Shown here in pieces: positions 49,552 through 58,739 of a DNA stretch of 64,000 nucleotides. The stretch comes from Methyloversatilis sp. RAC08 (GTDB lineage Bacteria; Pseudomonadota; Gammaproteobacteria; Burkholderiales; Rhodocyclaceae): NCBI RefSeq assembly GCF_001713355.1, contig NZ_CP016448.1, forward strand, positions 1,984,001 through 2,048,000, read 5' to 3'. The notes below the pieces were generated by a model. That model worked only from the letters and a program-made list of their open reading frames with translations, had not been told where the DNA came from and did no database searches. Position numbers and translations under genes: made by a program. Position 1 is the stretch's first letter; each line of letters starts with the position of its first letter.

Positions 49552-50895
49552 TCAGTCCTGCGCGATGCCCAGCGCGCGCAGCCGGCGGTACAGCGTGCGT
49601 TCGCTGATGCCGAGCTTGCGGGCGAGGTCGTGGCGGCTGCCGGTGTGGTTGCGCACCACGCGCGCGAGCATCTGACGCTGCGCCTCTTCCAGATCGACCG
49701 CGCCCTCGCCCTCCACCGGCAGACCGTCTGTCGCGTCACGGCGGGCAGGGCCTGCGCAGCCGATGCAGATTTCCTCATCGAGATGCTGCGTGCCGATCTC
49801 TTCGCCGTCGCACAGCAGGCTGGCGCGTTCCAGCACATTGCGCAGCTCGCGCACATTGCCCGGGAAGGCATAGGCCTGCAGCGCGCGCATGGCCGCCGGC
49901 GCCACGGTCAGCCGACGGTTGGGTGCGACGCGTGCCAGCAGCGACTCGACCAGCAGCGGCAGGTCTTCGCGCCGTTCGCGCAGCGGCGGCACGACGATCG
50001 GGAAGGCGTTCAACCGGTAGTAGAGGTCCTGCCGGAAGCGGCCTTCGGCAATCATCTGCTTCAGCGGCCGGTGCGTGGCCGACACCAGGCGGACGTCGGC
50101 GCGCATCAGTTCGGTGGAGCCGACGCGGCGATAGGTGCCGGTTTCCAGCAGGCGCAGCAGCTTCACCTGCATGGTCAGCGGAATGTCGCCCAGCTCGTCG
50201 AGGAACAGCGTGCCGCCGCTGGCCGCCTCGATCAGACCTGCCTTGCGTGCGATGGCGCCGGTGAAGGCGCCTTTTTCGTGGCCGAACAGCTCGCTTTCGA
50301 ACAGGGTGTCCTGCAGGCCGGAACAGTCCACCGCAACGAAGGGGCGGTCGGCGCGCCGGCTGGCGTCGTGCACCGCCTGCGCCACCAGTTCCTTGCCGCT
50401 GCCGGATTCGCCCTGCAGCAGCACGCTGGCGTCCGAAGGCGCCACCCGCGCGACCAGTTCGAGCATGCGCTGGAAGGCGGGCGCGCGGCCGATCAGGCCA
50501 CTGCGTTCGGACACGCCGCGCGCCACCTTCAGCGGCTCCATCTTTTCGATGAACCACGCGATGTCGCCGCTGCCGTTGCGCACCGGTGTGAGTTCGATGT
50601 TCACGTACTCCTCGCCGCGCGGCGTCTGGTGCAGATGCAGCACGCGCTCGCGCTGTTCCGATTCCAGGCTGCGCGCCAGCGGGCAGGCCTCGCCGGCGCG
50701 GTCGCACGGCACGCTGTAGTGGTGCGACACGTCGTAGCAGGTGCGCCCGACCACGCTGCGACCGCCGCCGTACTGCGCGCGGTAAGCCTTGTTGGCGGCG
50801 ATCACGCGGTAGTCGCGGTCGAACAGGATGTGCGGCTCGGGCGCCAGTTCGATGAAGGACACCAGTTCGGGCAGCGGACGCAGTTCGTCTGACAT
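49552..50895 (-). CDS. Sigma-54-dependent activator (PAS, AAA+, Fis-type HTH)
   Basis: A 447-residue enhancer-binding protein. A PAS domain (about 10-120) holds cysteines C53, C64 and C71 ([11 protein letters not shown]), possibly a redox or sulfur sensor. The AAA+ domain has Walker A GESGSGKE (162-169), the sigma-54 contact GAFTGA (209-214) and [13 protein letters not shown]. The C-terminal Fis-like HTH is [20 protein letters not shown]. It hydrolyses ATP to open sigma-54 promoters. It lies between the Rieske and SQR genes, both with sigma-54-like promoters. Repeats upstream of its start may be its binding sites. Confidence 0.93.
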   Translation of the reverse strand: MSDELRPLPELVSFIELAPEPHILFDRDYRVIAANKAYRAQYGGGRSVVGRTCYDVSHHYSVPCDRAGEACPLARSLESEQRERVLHLHQTPRGEEYVNIELTPVRNGSGDIAWFIEKMEPLKVARGVSERSGLIGRAPAFQRMLELVARVAPSDASVLLQGESGSGKELVAQAVHDASRRADRPFVAVDCSGLQDTLFESELFGHEKGAFTGAIARKAGLIEAASGGTLFLDELGDIPLTMQVKLLRLLETGTYRRVGSTELMRADVRLVSATHRPLKQMIAEGRFRQDLYYRLNAFPIVVPPLRERREDLPLLVESLLARVAPNRRLTVAPAAMRALQAYAFPGNVRELRNVLERASLLCDGEEIGTQHLDEEICIGCAGPARRDATDGLPVEGEGAVDLEEAQRQMLARVVRNHTGSRHDLARKLGISERTLYRRLRALGIAQD

Positions 50896-50899
50896 GGCA

Positions 50900-50945
50900 C
50901 TGACAGTTCTGACGTGATCGGGCTGTCAGTCTGTGTCGCTGTCAG
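50900..50945. promoter_or_regulatory. Candidate enhancer (UAS) repeats between activator and SQR genes
   Basis: CTGACAG at 50900-50906 and CTGTCAG at 50923-50929 and 50939-50945 form inverted and direct repeats 80-125 bp upstream of the sigma-54-like element. They sit directly upstream of the activator's own start. The 356-bp interval also holds a palindrome ATCCATATGGAT at 50991-51002, possibly an IHF-like or repressor site. Confidence 0.5.
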
Positions 50946-51023
50946 TTCCAGGGTCAAGGTCTACCGATAGGGTAGTTCGACAAATCACTCATCCATATGG
51001 ATTTTTGATCTTTGTCATCGTGC

Positions 51024-51039
51024 TGGCACGAGACTTGAT
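51024..51039 (+). promoter_or_regulatory. Sigma-54-like promoter of the SQR operon
   Basis: TGGCACGAGACTTGAT: consensus -24, four bases, TTGAT at -12 (C changed to A). Predicted start near 51050, leaving a leader of about 200 nt before the SQR ATG. Confidence 0.55.
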
Positions 51040-51251
51040 ATGTCATGGATACGGCCAAGCCGTGCGCCTTGAGTCTGGCGGACCCGAAACCCGGATGTCT
51101 CTCCGGGCGTCGGCGTCCGCTCGCACGGAATGCTGCGGCGAGCAGGTTTTTCGGCTCTGGCCTGCTTGATCGGCGACGCGCTCTCATGGCCGCGTCTGCA
51201 GGCCTTTGCGTGAGCCATTCCGACAAGGCGAAAAGCCGGGAGGAGACATTC

Positions 51252-52607
51252 ATGAAATACGGTAAACCGGAGGTCGCTGTACCAACTGCGCTGCCGGACA
51301 TCGGCCGGCGCCGCTTCATGCTGCGCGCCTCGGCACTGCCGCTGGGCGCTGCGGCACTTGGCGCTGCAACACCGCGCACGGCGCGGGCGGGGGTGAAAAC
51401 CTCGGCGCACATCGTCATCGCCGGCAGCGGGCTGGGCGGCGTGGCGATCGCCAATCGCCTTTCGCGCGAACTCGACGGCGCGAAGATCACGATTGTCGAC
51501 CGCAAGGAAATCCACAACTACCAGCCGGGCTACACGCTGGTGGCGACCGGCATCTGGCCGGTGGACAAGGTGAGCGACCGCAACGCCGACCTGCTGCCCG
51601 GCCGCGTCGAATGGGTGAAGGACATGGCGGCCGGGTTCGACCCCGACGCCAGCACCCTGATCACCGAAGGCGGCCAGCGCATCCGCTATGACTATCTTGT
51701 GGTGGCGACCGGCCTGCATCTGGATTACGCGCAGATCGACGGCATGGATGTGTCGGCGATCGGGGCCAACGGCCTGACCAGCGTCTATCCGGGTCCGCAG
51801 GCGGCGCAGGCGACCTGGCTGGCGATGGATGCCTTCCGCCGACAGGGTGGCGAGGCGCTGATGACGCTTCCGGCGACGCCGCTCAAGTGCGCCGGCGCGC
51901 CACTGAAGATGACCTTCATGCTGGCGGACCGCCTGCGCGAAGCGGGCACGCGCGCGTCGTCGAAAGTGAGCTTCCACTCCGCGCTGGACAACATATTCAG
52001 CGTCAAGCCGGTGAATGACGACGTGCTGCGCCGCTGGGCGGACCTGGACGTGCCGGTCACCTTCAACAGCAAGCTGGTGGCGATCGACATCGGCACCCGC
52101 CGCGCCACCTTCCTGACGCCGGAGGGCGAGCGCAACGAACTGGGCTACGACTTCATCCACGTGGTGCCGCCGATGCGCGCACCGGACGCGGTGAAGAACA
52201 GTCCGCTCGCCTGGCAGGACGGTCCGTTCGCAGCGGGCGGCTGGCTGGAAGTGGACAAGGAAACGCTGCGCCACCGCCGCTATCCGAATGTGTTCGGGCT
52301 GGGCGACATTAATGGCACGCCGCGCGGCAAGACGGCGGCGACGATCAAGAAGAGCGCACCCATCGTCGCGCGCAACCTGATCGACGTGATCGCCGGCGGT
52401 GAGCCGTCGCAGCGCTTCGACGGCTACACCTCCTGCCCGTTGCTGCTGCGCGAAGGCTCGGCGCTGCTGGTCGAATTCGACTACGAAGGCCGGCTGGTAC
52501 CTTCACTGCCCATGATCGAACCGCTGCAGGACAGCTACTTTGCCTGGTTGATGAAATACCGCCTGCTCAAGCCCGCCTACATGGCGGTGGCCAAGGGCAG
52601 GGTGTGA
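51252..52607 (+). CDS. Sulfide:quinone oxidoreductase-like flavoprotein, Tat-exported
   Basis: A 451-residue FAD disulfide oxidoreductase. A twin-arginine signal IGRRRFMLRASALP (18-31) predicts periplasmic placement. The FAD motif is AGSGLGG (57-63). Redox cysteines are C213 in TPLKCAGAPLK and C395 in GYTSCPLL, the pattern of SQR and flavocytochrome c sulfide dehydrogenase. It probably oxidises sulfide to sulfane sulfur and passes electrons to quinone or a cytochrome. AGGAGA precedes the ATG at 51252. The longer open frame upstream lacks conservation. Sulfide as substrate is inferred. Confidence 0.9.
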   Translation: MKYGKPEVAVPTALPDIGRRRFMLRASALPLGAAALGAATPRTARAGVKTSAHIVIAGSGLGGVAIANRLSRELDGAKITIVDRKEIHNYQPGYTLVATGIWPVDKVSDRNADLLPGRVEWVKDMAAGFDPDASTLITEGGQRIRYDYLVVATGLHLDYAQIDGMDVSAIGANGLTSVYPGPQAAQATWLAMDAFRRQGGEALMTLPATPLKCAGAPLKMTFMLADRLREAGTRASSKVSFHSALDNIFSVKPVNDDVLRRWADLDVPVTFNSKLVAIDIGTRRATFLTPEGERNELGYDFIHVVPPMRAPDAVKNSPLAWQDGPFAAGGWLEVDKETLRHRRYPNVFGLGDINGTPRGKTAATIKKSAPIVARNLIDVIAGGEPSQRFDGYTSCPLLLREGSALLVEFDYEGRLVPSLPMIEPLQDSYFAWLMKYRLLKPAYMAVAKGRV

Positions 52608-52617
52608 GGAGAACGAC

Positions 52618-52986
52618 ATGTACGAGATATGGCTGGGCCTGAATATCGTGTTCGAACTGGCGCTGACCGCCCTGCCCTGGATAGGGGGCGCGGCGGCGGT
52701 CTGGATCGCGCTCATGTCGGCGGCGCTGCTCCGCCGACACGCCCACTGGCGCGAAGCGCTCCCGGCATCGCTGGTGATCGGTGCGACCTTTGCTGCGCTG
52801 GGGCTCTGGCTGGTGCCGTTGCTGACCCGATCCTCGATCGGCGAAATGGGCTACTGGGTCGACTGGGTCAATCTGATCGGCCTGTCGGTGGCAGTCGGCG
52901 TTCTGGTGTTCGCATTCGTCTGGCCGCTGCTGACCGCGGTGTCCGGCCCGCGCCATGACACACACACGCCAGACGCACACGCATGA
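52618..52986 (+). CDS. Small integral membrane protein in SQR operon
   Basis: A 122-residue protein with about three transmembrane helices and a short His/Thr-rich tail (HDTHTPDAHA). No family assigned. It starts 10 bp after the SQR-like gene with GGAG upstream. It may anchor the exported flavoprotein or mediate quinone contact; context is the only evidence. Confidence 0.8.
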   Translation: MYEIWLGLNIVFELALTALPWIGGAAAVWIALMSAALLRRHAHWREALPASLVIGATFAALGLWLVPLLTRSSIGEMGYWVDWVNLIGLSVAVGVLVFAFVWPLLTAVSGPRHDTHTPDAHA

Positions 52987-53145
52987 AGGCGGCTGCAGGT
53001 CCGCGCGGCTCGGTATGCAAGCGTCTCCGGGCCCTGCGCAGAACACCCCCGCGAGTTCCGTCGGTGATCGCAGTCACTGGCAGGCACGCGCGAATGGCGC
53101 ACGATGAAACCATGAACCCGCACTGACCCCTGGAGAAGACACATC

Positions 53146-53694
53146 ATGAAAAGACTGTTCCTCGCTGCCGCGCTGTCGCTGGCAAGTCTCACCGCATCCG
53201 CCGTCGACATCGCGATTTCCGCGGCCGACGCGCACGCCGCCGTGCAGAAGGCCGACAGCAAGGTGCTGCTGGTCGATGTGCGCGATCCGGTCGAAATCAT
53301 GTTCGTCGGCTTCACCGACGCGGTGCACGTGAACATTCCCTACCTGATCGTCGACCGCACGAAGTGGAATGCCGAAAAGGGCGTGTTCAAAACCTTCCAG
53401 AATCCCGACTTCGCGGCGCAGATCAAGGCCGAACTGGACAAGCGCGGGCTGGGCATCGATGCCGAAGTCATCACCCTGTGCCGATCCGGCAGCGAACGCG
53501 GCGAACCGAGCGCAGCCTTTCTGCGCGCCAATGGCTTTCCGAATGCGCGTTTCGTCGAACACGGCTTCCAGGGCGCGCAGATCAAGGACGGTCCGCAGAA
53601 GGGCTTCCGCCTGCAGAACGGCTGGCAGAACTCCGGCCTGCCGTGGAGCATGAAGATGAATCCGGACAAGATGTACCGCAGCGACCGGCCCTAA
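53146..53694 (+). CDS. Periplasmic rhodanese-like sulfurtransferase
   Basis: A 182-residue protein with a Sec signal (1-19) and one rhodanese domain: VLLVDVRDPVEIMFVGFTDA, then the active loop LCRSGSERG with C112. It transfers sulfane sulfur or acts on persulfides. It follows the SQR and membrane-protein genes by 159 bp on the same strand and precedes a glutaredoxin-DsbD fusion, so sulfur handling in the periplasm is likely. GGAG lies upstream. Confidence 0.9.
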   Translation: MKRLFLAAALSLASLTASAVDIAISAADAHAAVQKADSKVLLVDVRDPVEIMFVGFTDAVHVNIPYLIVDRTKWNAEKGVFKTFQNPDFAAQIKAELDKRGLGIDAEVITLCRSGSERGEPSAAFLRANGFPNARFVEHGFQGAQIKDGPQKGFRLQNGWQNSGLPWSMKMNPDKMYRSDRP

Positions 53695-53739
53695 CAACAG
53701 CGCGATAATCGGGCGACCCTTCAGACGGCCTCTCGTCCG

Positions 53740-54858
53740 ATGAGCTTCGCCCGCGCCGGAACATCCCTGCTGCATCTGCTGCTGTACGTGCTGCTGGCCG
53801 TGTCCACGACGGCCGTCCGCGCCAGCGACGCCGACAGTACCCTGCATGTCTATGTGCAGCGCGGTTGTCCGCACTGCGCCGAGGCAAAGCGCTTTCTCGA
53901 TGGCGAACAGTCCGGGCGGCCCGGACTGCACATCGTCTATCACGACGTGATCGCCGATCAGGCGGCGCGCGATGAACTGATCGCGCTGTCGCAGCAGGCC
54001 GGCATCTGGCCGCCCGGCGTGCCCACCTTCGTGCTGGGCGGGCGGGTGATCAGCGGCTTCGAGGGCGGGCCGGCGCTGCTCGCCTTCATCGCCGACACCG
54101 GCCGGCCCCCGGCGTCCGCCTCACCGCACCTGCCGCTGATCGGCGAACTTGATGTGGCGCGGCTGGGCCTGCCGGCATTCACGCTCGCGCTCGGCCTTCT
54201 GGACGGCTTCAACCCTTGCGCGATGTGGGTGCTGCTGTTCCTGCTGTCGCTGCTGGTGCGCCTGCAGGATCGTCGGCGGATGGCGCTGATCGCAGGCGTC
54301 TTCGTGCTGGTCAGCGGTGCGGTGTACTTCGCCTTCATGGCGGCCTGGCTCAACCTGTTTCTGGCGGTTGGATTGACGCCGCTGGTGCGCGGCGTACTGG
54401 CCTTGCTGGCGCTGCTCATCGGTGCGATCAATGTGAAGGATTTCTTCGCCTTCGGCCGCGGCTTCTCGCTGTCCATCCCCGAGTCGGCCAAGCCCGGCCT
54501 GTACGCGCGCATGCGTCGCGTCGTGCAGGCACCGTCATTGCCGGTGTCGTTGATGTCGGTGGCCGCGCTCGCCGTGCTGGTGAACCTGATCGAGCTGCTG
54601 TGCACGGCAGGCCTGCCGGCGCTCTACACCTCGGTGCTGGCCCAGCATGCGCTGAGCCCATCGGCGCACTACGGCTATCTGGCGCTGTACATCGCCGGCT
54701 ACATCGCCGACGACGCGCTCATGGTCGGTACCGCTGTTGCCGCATTGGGCAGCGGCAAGCTCACCGAGCGCGGCGGCCGCCTGCTCAAGCTGGTCAGCGG
54801 TCTGGTGATGCTGGCACTCGGTGTGGTGATGCTGCTGCGCCCCGACTGGCTCGTCTGA
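53740..54858 (+). CDS. Glutaredoxin/thioredoxin domain fused to a DsbD/CcdA-like membrane domain
   Basis: A 372-residue fusion. An N-terminal signal segment is followed by a glutaredoxin-like domain with RGCPHC (C43, C46) and GVPTFVLGGRVISGF. Six or so transmembrane helices then carry C160 in GFNPCAMWVLL and C288 in LLCTAGLPAL, the paired cysteines of CcdA/DsbD proteins. It probably moves reducing equivalents across the inner membrane to periplasmic thiols. The order, periplasmic redox domain first, is not that of E. coli DsbD. Last gene of the presumed sulfur operon. Confidence 0.88.
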   Translation: MSFARAGTSLLHLLLYVLLAVSTTAVRASDADSTLHVYVQRGCPHCAEAKRFLDGEQSGRPGLHIVYHDVIADQAARDELIALSQQAGIWPPGVPTFVLGGRVISGFEGGPALLAFIADTGRPPASASPHLPLIGELDVARLGLPAFTLALGLLDGFNPCAMWVLLFLLSLLVRLQDRRRMALIAGVFVLVSGAVYFAFMAAWLNLFLAVGLTPLVRGVLALLALLIGAINVKDFFAFGRGFSLSIPESAKPGLYARMRRVVQAPSLPVSLMSVAALAVLVNLIELLCTAGLPALYTSVLAQHALSPSAHYGYLALYIAGYIADDALMVGTAVAALGSGKLTERGGRLLKLVSGLVMLALGVVMLLRPDWLV

Positions 54859-54869
54859 TCAGCAACTTC

Positions 54870-55095
54870 TGCGGGAGCGGCGATGCGTTGTGGGAGCGGC
54901 CCCTGTGGGAGCGGCGGCGGTTTTGTGGGAGCGGCGGCGGTTTTGTGGGAGCGGCGGCCTCGCCGCGATACGCGCTCTGCACAACGATGGTCGCTGCACT
55001 ATCGCGGCGAGGCCGCCGCTCCCACAGCAGGCTCCCACAGCAGGCTCCCACAGCAGGCTCCCACAGCAGGCTCCCACAGCAGGCTCCCACAGCAC
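54870..55095. repeat. REP-like palindrome with two tandem arrays
   Basis: A perfect 26-bp inverted repeat at 54944-54969 and 55001-55026, identical in its arms to that at 3756-3839. On the left, units reading TGTGGGAGCGGCGGCGGTTT repeat twice at 20-bp spacing. On the right, six 13-bp units of GCTCCCACAGCAG run from 55018 to 55095. It lies between the convergent DsbD-like gene and lipA and could act as a terminator. It has no spacer-repeat structure of CRISPR. Confidence 0.9.
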
Positions 55096-55112
55096 AAGCG
55101 CCGGCGGAGGCG

Positions 55113-56075
55113 TCAGCGGCCGATATCCACACCTGCGGCGTGCGCCTGCTGGTCGGCGTGGTAGCTGGAACGCACCATCGGGCCGCAGGCGGCGTGGGTG
55201 AAGCCCATGGCGTTCGCTTCGCGCTCGAACATTGCGAAGCCGTCCGGATGCACGTAGCGCAGCACCGGCAGGTGGCCGCCGGACGGTTGCAGGTACTGGC
55301 CCAGGGTGAGCATCTGCACGTCGTGCGCACGCAGGTCGCGCATCACCTGCAGGATTTCGTCGTCGGTTTCGCCCAGCCCGAGCATCAGGCCGCTCTTGGT
55401 CGGCACCTCCGGGTGCAGCGCGCGGAATTCCTTCAGCAGGCGCAGCGAATGCGCATAGTCCGAGCCCGGCCGCACCTGGGCGTACAGCCGCGGCACCGAT
55501 TCCAGGTTGTGGTTCATCACGTCCGGCGGCGCGGCGTTCAGGATGCCCAGCGCGACATCGAGCCGGCCGCGGAAGTCGGGCACCAGCACCTCGATCGTCG
55601 TGCGCGGCGATTGGGTGCGCACCGCGCGGATGCAGTCCACGAAGTGCTGCGCGCCGCCGTCGCGCAGGTCGTCGCGGTCCACGCTGGTGATCACCACGTA
55701 GTTGAGCTTCAGTGCGGCAATGGTTTTCGCCAGCTTTTCCGGCTCGTCGACATCCAGCGGATCGGGCCGGCCGTGGCCGACGTCGCAGAATGGGCAGCGG
55801 CGCGTGCACTTGTCGCCCATGATCATGAAGGTGGCCGTGCCCTTGCCGAAGCACTCGCCGATGTTCGGACAGCTCGCCTCTTCGCACACCGTGTGCAGGT
55901 CGTGTTCGCGCAGGATCTGCTTGATTTCGCCGAAGCGGCTGTCCGGGCGCGCGGCGCGCACGCGGATCCAGTCCGGCTTGCGCAGCGTTTCCGCCGGCAC
56001 CACCTTGATCGGGATGCGGGCGGTCTTCAGCGAGCCCTTCTGCTTGTGGGTCGGGTCGTAGGTGGTGTCGGTCAT
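55113..56075 (-). CDS. lipA: Lipoyl synthase
   Basis: A 320-residue radical-SAM enzyme that inserts two sulfurs into octanoylated proteins to form lipoate. Radical-SAM cysteines are C90, C94 and C97 (CTRRCPFC). The auxiliary cluster uses C64, C69 and C75 ([12 protein letters not shown]). The ATG at 56075 overlaps the lipB stop (ATGA). The 3' end stops 18 bp from the repeat array. Confidence 0.97.
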   Translation of the reverse strand: MTDTTYDPTHKQKGSLKTARIPIKVVPAETLRKPDWIRVRAARPDSRFGEIKQILREHDLHTVCEEASCPNIGECFGKGTATFMIMGDKCTRRCPFCDVGHGRPDPLDVDEPEKLAKTIAALKLNYVVITSVDRDDLRDGGAQHFVDCIRAVRTQSPRTTIEVLVPDFRGRLDVALGILNAAPPDVMNHNLESVPRLYAQVRPGSDYAHSLRLLKEFRALHPEVPTKSGLMLGLGETDDEILQVMRDLRAHDVQMLTLGQYLQPSGGHLPVLRYVHPDGFAMFEREANAMGFTHAACGPMVRSSYHADQQAHAAGVDIGR

Positions 56076-56713
56076 GGCGGTGTCGTGCCTGTCGGATAGA
56101 GGGCGCGCTGTAGCGCGTCGGTCAGTTGCCGGCAGATCGCCTCCGGTGGGAGATCGATGCCGAGGTCGCGCGTCTGTGTCACGCGCAATCCACTGTAGCC
56201 GCACGGGTTGATCGCGGCAAACGGTGAAAGATCCATAACGACGTTGAGCGACACGCCGTGATAGGTGTGGCCGTGCTTCACGCGCAGGCCGAGCGCGGCG
56301 ATCTTGGCGTCGTCACCGGCCGGGCCGACATAGACGCCGGGCGCACCGGCGCGCCGCCGGGCGTCGACGCCGTGGCCGGCCAGCAGGTCGATGACCGCCT
56401 GCTCGATGCGGTTCACCAGTTCGCGCACGCCGAGGCCGGCACGCTTCAGGTCGAGCAGCGTGTAGATCACCACCTGGCCGGGGCCGTGATAGGTGATCTG
56501 GCCGCCGCGGTCGGATTCGACCACCGGCACGCCGATGTCGCGCAGCAGGTGTTCGCGCTTGCCGGCCAGCCCGAGCGTGAACACCGGCGGGTGCTCGACC
56601 TGCCAGAACTGGTCAGGCAGATGTTCCGCTGCGGCGCGCGCGTTGTACGCCTTCATCGCGTCGAATACCTCGCTGTAGCCGGCCAATCCGAGCGGCACGA
56701 CCTGTGCGGTCAC
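56072..56713 (-). CDS. lipB: Octanoyltransferase
   Basis: A 213-residue LipB that transfers octanoyl from acyl carrier protein to lipoyl domains. [12 protein letters not shown] (69-80), K137 in AKIAALGLR and the catalytic C171 in INPCGYSGL are present. GTG start overlapping the ybeD stop by four bases; it in turn overlaps lipA. Confidence 0.96.
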   Translation of the reverse strand: MTAQVVPLGLAGYSEVFDAMKAYNARAAAEHLPDQFWQVEHPPVFTLGLAGKREHLLRDIGVPVVESDRGGQITYHGPGQVVIYTLLDLKRAGLGVRELVNRIEQAVIDLLAGHGVDARRRAGAPGVYVGPAGDDAKIAALGLRVKHGHTYHGVSLNVVMDLSPFAAINPCGYSGLRVTQTRDLGIDLPPEAICRQLTDALQRALYPTGTTPP

Positions 56714-56970
56714 AGCACGACTTTCACCATCGGGTGGCTGCTCAGTTCGCGATACAGCGCATCGAGCTGTTCGCGCGAGGTGGCGTTGATGGTCGCGGTC
56801 AGGCTGATGTAGCGCCCGCCCGACGACGGCCGCATTTCCAGGCTGGCGGGCACGAAGTCGGGCGCATGGCGCAGTACCACATTGACCATTTCCTGCGCGA
56901 AGTCGTCATGGCGCTCGCCCATGATCTTCAGCGGAAAGTCGGTCGGAAATTCGAGCAGGCTGTCAGTCAT
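56710..56970 (-). CDS. ybeD: YbeD family protein (DUF493)
   Basis: An 86-residue DUF493 protein: [11 protein letters not shown] at the start, then [20 protein letters not shown]. It has an ACT-like fold, and its biochemical role is not established. It sits between the dac gene and lipB, the standard arrangement. It overlaps lipB by four bases. Confidence 0.94.
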   Translation of the reverse strand: MTDSLLEFPTDFPLKIMGERHDDFAQEMVNVVLRHAPDFVPASLEMRPSSGGRYISLTATINATSREQLDALYRELSSHPMVKVVL

Positions 56971-56979
56971 GTCAGCGTG

Positions 56980-58125
56980 TCACCAGCCGAACCACAGTCG
57001 TATCGTGTCCCAGATGCGGCGGAAGAAACCGCCTTCCTCGACCGCCGTCTGCGCCACCAGCGCCACTTCGCCGACCGGCTGGCCGTCGAGCAGCAGCTTC
57101 ATCGTGCCCAGTTGCTGGCCGACGGCGATTGGCGCGATCACCGGCGTGGTCAGCACGATGTCGCGCGTGGCCTTGGCGGCCTGACCGCGCGGCAGCGTCA
57201 GCACCACGTCGCTGGCCGGGCCGACCGTCACCTGCGCCGCTGCACCTTTGTATACCGCGGGTTGGCCGAGCGCCTCGCCTGCGGACGCGAGCTTCGCGTT
57301 TTCGTAGGCGTTGAAGCCGTAGTTCAGCAGTGCGCGCGACGATTCGATGCGGCCGTTCTCGTTCGGCGCGCCCAGCAGCACTGACACCACGCGACGGCCG
57401 TCGCGCCTGGCCGACGACACCAGGCACCAGCCGGCGGCATCGGTGAAACCGGTCTTCAGCCCATCCACACTGGGGTCTATCGTCAGCAGCCGGTTGCGGT
57501 TGCCCTGCTTGATGTTGTTGTAGGTGTAGTCGAGCGTCGAATACAGCCCGTAGTACTCCGGAAAGTCACGGATCAGCGCGCGCGCCAGCAGCGACAGGTC
57601 GCGCGCGGTCGTGAAATGTCCGGCTTCCGTCAGGCCGTTGGCGTTGCGATACTGTGTGCCGGTCATGCCGAGGCGCTGCGCCTCGCGCGTCATCATCTGC
57701 GCGAACGCTTCCTCCGAACCGGCGATGACTTCGGCCAGTGCAACACAGGCGTCATTGCCGGACTGGATGATCATGCCCTTGAGCAGTTCTTCCACGGTGA
57801 CCGGGCGATCCGGCGCGATGAACATTTTCGAGCCGCCGGTCTTCCAGGCCTTCACGCTGACCGGCACGGTCTGATCGGGTTTGAGCTGGCCGGTCTTGAG
57901 GGCCTTGAAAGTCAGATAGGCCGTCATCAGCTTGGTCAGCGAAGCCGGATCGACCTGTTCATCCGGTCGCGATTCGGCCATGACGGTGCCCGATTCATGG
58001 TCGACCAGCAGCCAGGATTTTGCATTCGGCTGCGGCGGCGGAATCAGGTCTGCAAGGACGGGAGACGGCATCAGCAGGCTCAGGACGGGAAGGACAAATG
58101 CGGTGCAGCGCAACAACTTCAGCAT
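56980..58125 (-). CDS. D-alanyl-D-alanine carboxypeptidase (PBP5/6 type)
   Basis: A 381-residue low-molecular-weight penicillin-binding protein with a signal peptide (1-25). Catalytic motifs are S62-L-T-K65, S122-G-N124 and K224-T-G226. The C-terminus FFRRIWDTIRLWFGW is an amphipathic membrane anchor. It trims terminal D-Ala from peptidoglycan stem peptides. The first gene of the dac-ybeD-lipB-lipA run. Confidence 0.95.
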   Translation of the reverse strand: MLKLLRCTAFVLPVLSLLMPSPVLADLIPPPQPNAKSWLLVDHESGTVMAESRPDEQVDPASLTKLMTAYLTFKALKTGQLKPDQTVPVSVKAWKTGGSKMFIAPDRPVTVEELLKGMIIQSGNDACVALAEVIAGSEEAFAQMMTREAQRLGMTGTQYRNANGLTEAGHFTTARDLSLLARALIRDFPEYYGLYSTLDYTYNNIKQGNRNRLLTIDPSVDGLKTGFTDAAGWCLVSSARRDGRRVVSVLLGAPNENGRIESSRALLNYGFNAYENAKLASAGEALGQPAVYKGAAAQVTVGPASDVVLTLPRGQAAKATRDIVLTTPVIAPIAVGQQLGTMKLLLDGQPVGEVALVAQTAVEEGGFFRRIWDTIRLWFGW

Positions 58126-58283
58126 GTAGGTTTACCGGTGTGGAAGAACAGCTGGCATAGTTTAGCAAAGCTGGCCAGGTGGCCGGCATGGATGGTGCTT
58201 GATGCTGTATCGTGGTGCACTGCAAAATCCGCGGCGCACCAAGGTAAGGAACTTTTGACCGACGCCACGACTCGGAGGCCTCT

Positions 58284-58619
58284 ATGGTTCTCGCACGTAC
58301 ACTGCTGTTCATCGGTTTGATGTTGATCGCGCTGTCGTCCCTCTGGACGAGTGCGGACACCGCCGTTGACGACAGTTTCGATGCACCGTTCGGGTGCGAA
58401 ACATGCACCGGCGTCGAAGCGTCGCTGGCTGTGCCGCTCGATGCGCACAGCGCACTGAGCCATTTTCTCAGCATCGCGGGTGACCCGACCGATCCGGTCG
58501 CGGCCCACATCATCCCCGGCCGGTCCTTCTCTGCGCGTCCTGCGCTGGATAGCGAAGTGTTCGCTCTGCAGCAGCCCGAACCCGCGCAGGTTCTGTTGCG
58601 GCCACCCCGGCTCGCCTGA
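58284..58619 (+). CDS. Small exported protein preceding the RND efflux genes (CzcI-like position)
   Basis: A 111-residue protein with an N-terminal hydrophobic signal or anchor (about 1-24) and a CETC pair (C38, C41). It lies 120 bp before the CzcC-like gene, where CzcI-type small proteins are often found. Similarity to CzcI is positional; I see no clear sequence match. It might sense or chaperone metal. Confidence 0.65.
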   Translation: MVLARTLLFIGLMLIALSSLWTSADTAVDDSFDAPFGCETCTGVEASLAVPLDAHSALSHFLSIAGDPTDPVAAHIIPGRSFSARPALDSEVFALQQPEPAQVLLRPPRLA

Positions 58620-58739
58620 TCGGGCGTCCTCCGGGGATGCCACGCGCCGGGTTCAGCCCGGTGCTCCTGACCGTTTCATGGCTGCGTGGCCGGACGTGCA
58701 CGCAGCCGGTCCTGTCCATCGAAATCACTACGCAGATAC

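Noticed and set aside
52987-53145. Sigma-54 site before the rhodanese gene
   Set aside because: TGGCAGG is present near 53083, but no TTGC-like -12 element occurs at the required spacing.
55018-55095. Six 13-bp direct repeats considered as a CRISPR array
   Set aside because: There are no spacers between units and no cas genes. The units are copies of the arm of the adjacent palindrome.
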